Source: Treponema sp.
GTDB taxonomy: Bacteria > Spirochaetota > Spirochaetia > Treponematales > Treponemataceae
Length of the DNA stretch: 5,018 nt
Assembly: GCA_012513125.1 (NCBI GenBank)
Contig: JAAZCS010000292.1
Span: forward strand, 1 to 5,018
Direction: 5' to 3'
Below are positions 1 through 5,018 of the stretch, piece after piece. Both the position numbers and the translations under genes were made by a program. The notes under the pieces are model-generated. The model was not told the origin of the DNA. It saw only the letters and a list, made by a program, of their open reading frames with translations, and did no database searches. Numbering within the stretch: position 1 is the stretch's first letter; the number at the start of each line of letters is the position of its first letter.

Positions 1-343
1 AGCAGAAGAAAACTGTGCAGTTATGGCAGCAAACGAATTAAAAGAATTCTTGGAATATGGAAACATTACAAACTCTGTAAACTTCCCAAAGACAACAACA
101 GACAACCCTATTCCAGAAGGTGGAACAAGATTGTGCATCAGCCACAAAAATATTCCTGATACAATTTCAAAGTTCACAACAATCTTAGGTGAAGCTAAAT
201 TGAACATTGCCGGCATGATTAATCAAGCCAGAGGTGATGTTGCATACAACATTATTGATGTAAATGGCAAAGTTGACGAAAATATTCTTTCAAAATTAGA
301 ATCATTTGAAGCTGTAACAAAAGTAAGACCAATTTATAACTAA
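1..343 (+). CDS. serA: D-3-phosphoglycerate dehydrogenase, C-terminal part with ACT domain (5' end outside window)
   Basis: Partial gene: the frame is open from base 2 and ends at TAA 341-343, giving about 113 codons. The first in-frame ATG (base 23) is internal, because the codons before it (AEENCAV) continue the same conserved block. The segment around AEENCAVMAANELKEFLEYG and the following NSVNFP is the end of the catalytic/NAD-binding region of SerA. From about TRLCISHKNIPD to the C-terminus it fits a C-terminal ACT domain, with the typical LNIAGM stretch and a final strand ending RPIYN. The enzyme oxidises 3-phosphoglycerate to 3-phosphohydroxypyruvate with NAD, the first step of serine synthesis in the cytoplasm; ACT domains in this family commonly bind serine for feedback control. 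The ACT domain directly follows the catalytic core, which suggests the short (about 390 residue) type rather than the long type with an extra intervening domain. It is convergent with the rhomboid-like gene, with 3 bases between the stops. Confidence 0.9.
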   Translation, partial: AEENCAVMAANELKEFLEYGNITNSVNFPKTTTDNPIPEGGTRLCISHKNIPDTISKFTTILGEAKLNIAGMINQARGDVAYNIIDVNGKVDENILSKLESFEAVTKVRPIYN

Positions 344-346
344 GTT

Positions 347-1087
347 CTAATCAAATCTAATACTACCAACGACTGTTTCATCATTTGAAGCAGTCGTTTT
401 TTTATTTCTAGGACTTCTTGAATCAATTTCATCTTCTAAAGATTTTGACGCTTTTCCAAGTAGTCCATTTTTTTCAACATTCAGCTGATTCTGTGCCTTT
501 GGTGATACCAAAAAAGCAAAAAGACTTCCACATAAACCGCCAGCAACTTCAATTGCAACACCAAGCAAACCGTTTGATTTTTTCATGAATATTTCTTTTG
601 CTACAAATAAGCCCAATATAAAAAGTGAAGATAAAGCAACTTTACCTTTTGAAAAATGAAGCATTATATTTAGAATTAGCATCATAAAAATAACTGAACT
701 TACGCCATAAAATGATTCTTTTGCAAAGCATGCATTTAACACCGCTGAAAAAATGACAGATACAAAAGACATTATTCCTATAACAATTGAACCATATTTA
801 TCTTCAATATTTACTCCAACTAAAAGTATAAATATCAAATCACACAAAAAAGCAGATGGCTCTCCATGACCCAAAAAACATAAAACTAAACGTAAATATG
901 ACGTCGCATCTGTGAAATTAAACGGAAATGCACCATTTGAAGATGTCGGAGATACTAAATACGCTAAATTTAAACTATTTTTAAAGACATAAACATCAAT
1001 TCCCATTACAAGAATTGATAATATAACAAACGAAACTGTAAATGGAGAATCAAAGGTTGCCTTTAAGTTGATTTTTTTCTTATTCAT
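347..1087 (-). CDS. Rhomboid-fold membrane protein, probably catalytically inactive
   Basis: 246 residues, ATG at 1087-1085, TAG stop at 349-347. It has about six hydrophobic segments (roughly residues 16-34, 78-92, 98-119, 127-144, 148-166, 174-194) and a polar, charged C-terminal tail of about 50 residues, probably cytoplasmic. The pattern follows rhomboid intramembrane serine proteases: an L1/TM2 block with G91, E95 and G99 spaced as in the family GxxxExxxG, then GVSS at 128-131 where active enzymes have GxSG. Residues 180-187 (EVAGGLCG) sit where active enzymes have HxxGxxxG. By my manual alignment to E. coli GlpG, S201 is kept (S130), but H254 becomes E180, H150 becomes A79 and N154 becomes D83. 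The Ser-His dyad is therefore broken. Established rhomboid pseudoproteases bind or traffic membrane clients without cutting them; what this one does is unknown. No Shine-Dalgarno sequence is visible. It is transcribed away from clpS and towards serA. The fold is fairly likely; the lack of activity is inferred. Confidence 0.65.
   Translation of the reverse strand: MNKKKINLKATFDSPFTVSFVILSILVMGIDVYVFKNSLNLAYLVSPTSSNGAFPFNFTDATSYLRLVLCFLGHGEPSAFLCDLIFILLVGVNIEDKYGSIVIGIMSFVSVIFSAVLNACFAKESFYGVSSVIFMMLILNIMLHFSKGKVALSSLFILGLFVAKEIFMKKSNGLLGVAIEVAGGLCGSLFAFLVSPKAQNQLNVEKNGLLGKASKSLEDEIDSRSPRNKKTTASNDETVVGSIRFD
368..403 (+). terminator. Intrinsic terminator of serA, lying inside the convergent gene
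   Basis: Bases 368-380 (AACGACTGTTTCA) pair with 386-398 (TGAAGCAGTCGTT). This makes a 13-bp stem with one T-G wobble and a 5-base loop (381-385, TCATT). A T run follows at 397-403. It starts 25 bases after the serA stop, the expected place for a rho-independent terminator of serA. The same bases encode the last part of the minus-strand rhomboid-like protein (around TASNDETVV). On the minus strand the hairpin is not followed by a U tract, so it should act in the plus direction only. Confidence 0.85.
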
Positions 1088-1094
1088 ACTGATT

Positions 1095-1124
1095 ATTATA
1101 CATCATACATTGAAAACTTAGCAA
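1095..1124 (-). promoter_or_regulatory. Possible promoter of the rhomboid-like gene
   Basis: Read on the minus strand, a perfect -10 box TATAAT (1100-1095) lies 18 bases after TTGCTA (1124-1119), a 4/6 match to the -35 consensus. Transcription would begin near 1088, immediately before the ATG at 1087, so the mRNA would be nearly leaderless; this fits the missing ribosome binding site. A second TATAAT at 1130-1125 with a weaker TTTAAT (1152-1147) would give a leader of about 30 bases. Because the region is AT-rich, either could be chance. Confidence 0.35.
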
Positions 1125-1189
1125 ATTATAAAATTATCATTTCCACATTAAACATTGAATTAAACCGAACTCTCTATTGTTCATGAATA

Positions 1190-1198
1190 TGCTATTTT
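1190..1198 (+). promoter_or_regulatory. Possible extended -10 promoter for the clpS operon
   Basis: TGCTATTTT at 1190-1198 matches an extended -10 element (TGnTATnnT), predicting a start near 1205 and a leader of about 33 bases before the ATG at 1238. An overlapping option is TATATT (1198-1203) with TTGTTC (1177-1182) as -35, but the 15-base spacing is short. Either start would exclude the TTG at 1202 as the clpS start. The divergent region 1088-1237 shows no other operator, inverted repeat or CIRCE-like element that I can recognise. Confidence 0.3.
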
Positions 1199-1237
1199 AT
1201 ATTGGATTCAAAAAAGAAATATGTTATATTTATTAGC

Positions 1238-1549
1238 ATGGATGATACAAAAAAACAGATTGACAATGTAAAAAACAATATTATTGAAGACTCCTCAATA
1301 CTTCCTCCTCCAGAAGAATCCGTTATTTTTTATAATGACGATTATACGGCAATGAATTTTGTTGTTGAAATTTTGATTTCAATTTTTAATAAATCGGAAG
1401 ATGACGCAAATGATATCATGATGTCTATTCATTCAAATGGATCTTCTGTGGTTGGAACATATACTTATGACATTGCTGAATCAAGAAAAGCTTTAGCAAT
1501 CAATACTGCAAGAAAAAATGGTTTTCCATTGAGGATAGAAATTGAGTAA
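1238..1549 (+). CDS. clpS: ATP-dependent Clp protease adaptor ClpS
   Basis: 103 residues from ATG 1238, close to the roughly 106 of E. coli ClpS. ClpS binds proteins with destabilising N-terminal residues (N-degrons) and hands them to the N-domain of ClpA for degradation by ClpAP in the cytoplasm. A flexible N-terminal stretch (about residues 1-25, ending PPPEE) precedes the ClpS core. The core holds NDDYTAM at 33-39, corresponding to E. coli N34, D35, D36 and M40, and the histidine H65 in MSIHSNG, matching E. coli H66. The N-degron pocket therefore looks intact; A38 replaces the proline seen in E. coli. An in-frame TTG at 1202 would add 12 residues (MDSKKKYVIFIS). I prefer the ATG for family length and because likely -10 elements overlap the TTG. 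Neither start has a clear Shine-Dalgarno sequence. The end overlaps the start of clpA by 8 bases, so the two are translationally linked. Confidence 0.92.
   Translation: MDDTKKQIDNVKNNIIEDSSILPPPEESVIFYNDDYTAMNFVVEILISIFNKSEDDANDIMMSIHSNGSSVVGTYTYDIAESRKALAINTARKNGFPLRIEIE
1531..1544 (+). promoter_or_regulatory. Ribosome binding site and TTG start of clpA inside the clpS end
   Basis: GAGGA at 1531-1535 is a good Shine-Dalgarno match. With GAGG at 1531-1534 it lies 7 bases before TTG 1542-1544, both within the last codons of clpS. The next in-frame ATG (1584) has no such site. This decides the clpA start as TTG and implies translational coupling to clpS. Confidence 0.7.
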
Positions 1550-3902
1550 TCAAGATAATCCCGTTCAAGGTTCTGTAAAACAAATGAAGATAACTCCTCT
1601 ACTTTCTGAAATTCTTTCAGAATCACTTTTATCAGCAAGGCAATCAAATCACGAATTTTTCACACCTGAACATATTTTGGTAATTGCATTAAAAAATGAC
1701 CTTGTTTCACACATTCTTTTAGACTGCGGTGCTAATTCTGAACAGTTAAAGAATAACTTGATTGATTACTTAAACACAAAAATACCGACTATTCAAAATA
1801 ATAAAGACAACAAATTCGTAAAAAGTCCTATTGAATCAAGTGGTTTCCAAGCAATTATGAACAGAGCAGTATTTCACTGCGTAATGAGCGACACAGATGT
1901 GCTTGATATAACAGATATTCTTGTAAGTATGTTGGAAGAAACAAAAAACTATTGTTCATACTATTTAAGATTAAGCGGTGTTGAAAAACTCAAGTTGTTA
2001 GAGGTTATCACAAGAATAAGGGGACCTAGACTTAGGGATTCTTCAAGACGAAATTCAAATATTCCAAATGAGAATATTCAACCTGATGGACTTGGTTCAA
2101 ATAATGGTGGTGGCTTAAAACGATTCACAATTAATCTGACAGAAATGGCAAAAAACGGAAAATTTGTTGAATTGATTGGTCGCGAAGAAGAAGTTGAAAG
2201 AACTATCCAAGTTTTATGCAGAAGAACAAAAAACAATCCACTTCATGTTGGTGATGCAGGCGTTGGAAAAACAGCTATCACACAAGGACTTGCAAAAAGA
2301 ATTGTTGACGGCAAAGTTCCAAACATACTAAAGGATTATTCAATTTATGGCTTGGATTTAGGACTTCTTCTTGCTGGTTCAAAATTTAGAGGTGACTTTG
2401 AAGAAAGACTTCATTCAATACTCGATGAACTCAAAACTAAGAAAAAATCAATTTTATTTATAGATGAAATCCACATGTTAATGGGAGCGGGAACAAATGG
2501 CTCATCCCAAATGGATGCGGCAAATTTATTAAAACCAATTCTTTCATCTGGAGAAGTAAAATTTATAGGTTCGACTACTTTTGATGAATATACAAAAACA
2601 TTTGAAAAAGACAGAGCTTTAGCACGCCGTTTTCAAAAAATTGATATAAAAGAGCCAACAAAAGATGAAACTGTTAAAATATTGTTTGGTCTAAAGAAAA
2701 AATACGAAGAATTTCATAAAGTTACATATCAAAAGTCAGCATTAGAATATGCAGTTGATTTATCAATTCAATATCTTCCAGAAAGAAGACTTCCTGACAA
2801 AGCGATTGATATTATAGATGAATCGGGAGCATTTGCTCATATAATTTCTACAGGTGGATTTTTAGGCAAAATAAATAGAAAAGAAAAGTCGAATGAACTT
2901 TCTACGACACCAATGATTAATAAGAATATAATCAGAAGGGTAACAGCTAAAATTGCAAAATTACCAATTGAAGATGTGAATGGCAACGAAATCGAAAATT
3001 TAAAATCACTTAATGAACTTTTAAAAAAGCAGATTTTTGGACAAGATGAAGCTGTCGAAATTCTTACAAAAGCGATAAAACGTGCAAGAGTTGGATTTAG
3101 AGATCCCGACAAACCCGAAGCATGTTACCTTTTCGTCGGACCTACTGGATGCGGAAAAACTGAACTTGCACGAACTTTGGCCGAAACACTAAAAGAACCA
3201 CTTTTACGCTACGATATGAGCGAATATCAAGAAAAACATACTGTAAGCAGACTTGTTGGCTCTCCTCCAGGTTACGTTGGCTTTGAAGAAGGCGGACAGC
3301 TTACAAAAGATGTTAGGCAGAATCCACATTCTGTTATTCTTTTTGATGAGATTGAAAAAGCCAATCCAGATATCTACAACATCCTTCTACAAGTTATGGA
3401 TTACGGAAGTTTGACTGATTCACAAGGAAGAAAATCTGACTTCCGCTCTTGCATCATAATTATGACAAGTAATGCAGGTGCAAGGGACATGGAAAAAGGT
3501 GAGATCGGATTTGCCAGCTTAGAGTCAGATAACGATACCTCAATTTTAACAGACGCTGTAAATAAAGAGTTTTCACCGGAATTTAGAAATAGATTGGACG
3601 CAGTAATTCCTTTTAATCATTTGGATAAACAAATTACAAGAAAAGTTTGCGAGAAAGAATTATCAAAATTACAATCTAGAATGAATTCTAAAAAAATAAA
3701 ATTAACTGTTACTGATGAATGTATTGATTTCTTAACGGAAAAAGGATATTCAAAAGAATTTGGCGCTAGAAATATGTCTCGAGAGATTGAAAACAGAATT
3801 GCGAATGAACTTGTAGATGAAGTTTTATTTGGTAGACTTTCTCATGGAGGAAATGTTAACGCTGATTGTAAAGAAGAAAAAATCACTTTTACTTTTAGTT
3901 GA
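1542..3902 (+). CDS. clpA: ATP-dependent Clp protease ATP-binding subunit ClpA
   Basis: 786 residues from a TTG start (E. coli ClpA has 758). It is an AAA+ unfoldase that threads substrates, including those brought by ClpS, into the ClpP peptidase. In order: an N-domain with two Clp-N repeats (about 18-80 and 100-155); a polar linker (about 160-205); D1 with Walker A GDAGVGKT 237-244, pore loop KFRG 281-284, Walker B ILFIDE 304-309 and arginine-finger region ARRF 361-364; a short D1-D2 linker without the coiled-coil middle domain of ClpB; D2 with Walker A GPTGCGKT 533-540, pore loop GYVG 577-580, Walker B VILFDE 598-603 and sensor-2 GAR 741-743. IGF at 655-657 is the ClpP-docking loop tripeptide, so it should partner ClpP rather than act as a disaggregase. 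All ATPase motifs look intact; the D in D1 GDAGVGKT replaces the more usual E or P. The ClpS neighbour and the short linker favour ClpA over ClpC. It stops at TGA, 9 bases before the next gene. Confidence 0.96.
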   Translation: MSNQDNPVQGSVKQMKITPLLSEILSESLLSARQSNHEFFTPEHILVIALKNDLVSHILLDCGANSEQLKNNLIDYLNTKIPTIQNNKDNKFVKSPIESSGFQAIMNRAVFHCVMSDTDVLDITDILVSMLEETKNYCSYYLRLSGVEKLKLLEVITRIRGPRLRDSSRRNSNIPNENIQPDGLGSNNGGGLKRFTINLTEMAKNGKFVELIGREEEVERTIQVLCRRTKNNPLHVGDAGVGKTAITQGLAKRIVDGKVPNILKDYSIYGLDLGLLLAGSKFRGDFEERLHSILDELKTKKKSILFIDEIHMLMGAGTNGSSQMDAANLLKPILSSGEVKFIGSTTFDEYTKTFEKDRALARRFQKIDIKEPTKDETVKILFGLKKKYEEFHKVTYQKSALEYAVDLSIQYLPERRLPDKAIDIIDESGAFAHIISTGGFLGKINRKEKSNELSTTPMINKNIIRRVTAKIAKLPIEDVNGNEIENLKSLNELLKKQIFGQDEAVEILTKAIKRARVGFRDPDKPEACYLFVGPTGCGKTELARTLAETLKEPLLRYDMSEYQEKHTVSRLVGSPPGYVGFEEGGQLTKDVRQNPHSVILFDEIEKANPDIYNILLQVMDYGSLTDSQGRKSDFRSCIIIMTSNAGARDMEKGEIGFASLESDNDTSILTDAVNKEFSPEFRNRLDAVIPFNHLDKQITRKVCEKELSKLQSRMNSKKIKLTVTDECIDFLTEKGYSKEFGARNMSREIENRIANELVDEVLFGRLSHGGNVNADCKEEKITFTFS

Positions 3903-3911
3903 TTTCACAAA

Positions 3912-4862
3912 ATGAAGAAATTTTTTACAAAGACAAAGAAAATTGCAATAGCTGTATTCTCCTCAGTCTATTTAATCGCTTTTGTATTTTTTCTAGTTTA
4001 TAATTTTTCATATAAAAAGAATCCGCACAACAATAATTCAACATTCAGAAATTATCATGTAATGATTTTAGGAAAATATGAGAATGAACTCTTTTTACAA
4101 CAAGTGTATGAGGGAGTTTTAAAATATAGTGATGACTATAATTCAATTTGTGAATTGTACGTCCCTCATTCAAAAGCAGAAGATGCATCTCTTAATTCAA
4201 TGTTGGAATATGCTTCATTATTAAATGTTGACGGCGTCATCACATACATAAGTTCAGAAGAACAAATTACACCGCCTGTCCGGTCGGACGGAACAATTAT
4301 TCCACTAATAACAATCGGTGAATATAATCCAAATATTCCCCAAGTTTCATTTATTGGAAACAGCTATTGGGAGCTAGGAAAAACTTTTGCTGACGAATCA
4401 ATAACTTTTCTTCAAAATGAAGGAACAATTTTTGTAATTAACAATTCAACATCTTCCCTTTCATCCTTCAGCTCATTAATGAACAGTTTTCAATCCTCAT
4501 TAAATTCAAATGAAAACATCTCGTACAATGTTCTAAGCGAGATTCCATCAGAAGAGGAAATAATTTCAATTCTTGACACTTATCAAAAACCACTTTTTGT
4601 TTGCCTAACAGAAGAAGACTCCTTGAATTTTGGACAAATTGTTTCTTATTTAGATAGAAAAGATGAAGTAAAACTAATTGGTTTTTGAAATAACGAGACT
4701 GTTCAACTTTATTACACAAAAGATATTATCAACATTTTAATTTCAGAAAATCCAGAAAAAATTGGAGAAGCTGCAATCACTGAACTATTTGAATATAGAA
4801 GAAAAGGATACGCAAACAGCTTTGCAACAGCCGACCTTCAGATTAAGAGAAAAATCAAATGA
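3912..4862 (+). pseudogene. Membrane-anchored periplasmic-binding-protein-like gene, interrupted by an in-frame TGA
   Basis: The open part, ATG 3912 to TGA 4686-4688, encodes 258 residues. It has a basic N-terminus (MKKFFTKTKK), one hydrophobic helix (about 11-31) with no lipobox, so probably an uncleaved anchor, and then an extracytoplasmic domain like the LacI/RbsB-type sugar-binding proteins. Family-like stretches are VMILGKYENELF near 50-61 (first strand and helix), VDGVIT near 106-111, IPLITIG near 130-136, SFIGNSYWELGKTFADE near 146-162 (second-lobe start) and VKLIGF just before the stop. After the TGA the same frame runs 57 more codons to TGA 4860-4862. These read as the missing C-terminal lobe (NNETVQLYY, then an ISENPEKIGEAAITELFEY-type segment). 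The total of about 316 codons is normal for the family. The final stop overlaps the next gene's ATG (ATGA). GGA (Gly) to TGA is the simplest origin, since family members often read IGFG here. The ligand is unknown. If the stop is real, the protein lacks part of its second lobe and is probably non-functional. Confidence 0.7.
4686..4688 (+). other. In-frame TGA interrupting the binding-protein gene
   Basis: The codon follows GGT TTT (Gly-Phe) and precedes AAT AAC GAG. Reading on in the same frame needs no frameshift, so a single base substitution explains the break. I see no convincing bacterial SECIS hairpin in the next 40 or so bases, which argues against selenocysteine. Confidence 0.75.
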
Positions 4863-5018
4863 GAAATCTGAAAAAATTTTTCAATAAGTTAAGTCTTTCA
4901 ATAAAAAATAAAAGCCTACGATGGCACATTATGGTTTGTGTCTTTATTTCTTTATTTTTTATGTTTATAGGTTTGATTCTTACAATCAGATTGAATTATT
5001 CTTCATTTAAAACATTAA
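4859..5018 (+). CDS. Membrane sensor protein, N-terminal part (possible histidine kinase; 3' end outside window)
   Basis: ATG at 4859-4861 overlaps the final stop of the binding-protein frame as ATGA, and a weak purine-rich site (AAGAGA, 4845-4850) lies 8 bases upstream. The frame is open for 53 codons to the window edge. The protein begins with a basic amphipathic stretch (MRNLKKFFNKLSLSIKNKSL). One strong transmembrane helix follows (about residues 24-43) and then polar residues (RLNYSSFKTL) that would begin an extracytoplasmic sensor domain. This is the usual start of a membrane histidine kinase or similar receptor. A binding-protein gene directly upstream fits two-component systems in which a sugar-binding protein feeds a kinase of the YesM type. 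No catalytic domain is in the window, so the kinase identity is inferred from architecture and context only; a chemoreceptor or cyclase would look the same here. Confidence 0.6.
   Translation, partial: MRNLKKFFNKLSLSIKNKSLRWHIMVCVFISLFFMFIGLILTIRLNYSSFKTL

Noticed and set aside
301..391. 12-base direct repeat ATCATTTGAAGC at 301-312 and 380-391
   Set aside because: It joins the serA coding end and the terminator loop and 3' arm. With only two copies in AT-rich sequence and no flanking similarity, chance is the best explanation.
1202..1237. TTG at 1202 as the clpS start
   Set aside because: It would add 12 residues beyond the usual ClpS length, has no ribosome site, and overlaps likely -10 promoter elements; ATG 1238 is preferred.
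1465..1647. Minus-strand open frame of 60 codons
   Set aside because: It lies opposite the clpS/clpA junction, both well supported, and shows no recognisable protein features.
2837..3112. Minus-strand open frame of 91 codons
   Set aside because: It is antisense to the D1-D2 linker of clpA. Its hydrophobic look comes from the complement of Lys/Glu/Asn-rich codons.
4276..4291. Small GC-rich hairpin (stem around GTCC/GGAC) inside the binding-protein gene
   Set aside because: The stem is about six pairs with one wobble, within codons for PVRSDG, has no T run after it, and is likely incidental.
4468..4719. Minus-strand open frame of 83 codons
   Set aside because: It is antisense to the binding-protein gene, with low-complexity Leu/Cys/Phe content and no supporting context.
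4686..4730. Selenocysteine insertion at the TGA
   Set aside because: I find only a weak AU stem in the following bases and no stable SECIS-like hairpin, and the family has no known selenoprotein members at this position.
4689..4862. A separate small gene after the TGA at 4686
   Set aside because: The segment starts with no suitable start codon or ribosome site and reads as the missing C-terminal lobe of the binding protein in the same frame.
1..5018. Genome-wide recoding of TGA as Gly or Trp
   Set aside because: ClpA's 786 codons use many GGA codons and contain no internal TGA. TGA ends ClpA at its normal family length, and Trp in the binding protein and sensor uses TGG. One interrupting TGA does not support recoding, although a single window cannot fully exclude it.

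Overview
The window is AT-rich (about one third G+C by eye) and compactly coded, and reads as one ordinary bacterial chromosome segment. Gene content (short-type SerA with an ACT domain, clpS-clpA, then a membrane-anchored sugar-binding-protein-like sensor followed by a membrane sensor) and low G+C would suit a Treponema-like spirochete. This is an inference from style and synteny, not a sequence match. No transposase, phage gene, tRNA, rRNA, CRISPR array or integration site is visible.

Layout. (1) 1-343, plus: the 3' end of a D-3-phosphoglycerate dehydrogenase gene. It is followed by a strong intrinsic terminator (368-403) that lies inside the coding sequence of the next, convergent gene. 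(2) 1087-347, minus: a six-helix membrane protein with the rhomboid fold pattern. It keeps the serine but appears to have lost the catalytic histidine and the oxyanion residues, so it is probably a pseudoprotease. (3) 1088-1237: a divergent, AT-rich promoter region with nothing else obvious. (4) 1238-5018, plus: a tight run of clpS, clpA, a periplasmic-binding-protein-like gene and the start of a membrane sensor gene, with gaps or overlaps of 9 nt or less and no terminator between them.

How the genes work together. ClpS delivers N-degron substrates to the AAA+ unfoldase ClpA, which docks on ClpP; clpP is not in this window. Key residues of both partners are intact. The two genes behind clpA look like a sensory pair: an anchored extracytoplasmic ligand-binding domain and a membrane sensor, perhaps a histidine kinase. 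The binding-protein gene carries an in-frame TGA at 4686-4688. The frame then stays open for 57 family-like codons to a TGA whose ATGA overlap starts the sensor gene. The gene is therefore a full-length gene broken by one nonsense codon (mutation or sequence error) or, much less likely, recoded.

The most notable points are the in-frame TGA, the degenerate rhomboid, the linkage of clpSA to a sensor pair, and the terminator buried in a convergent gene. I do not see a clearly new defence or mobile system here.
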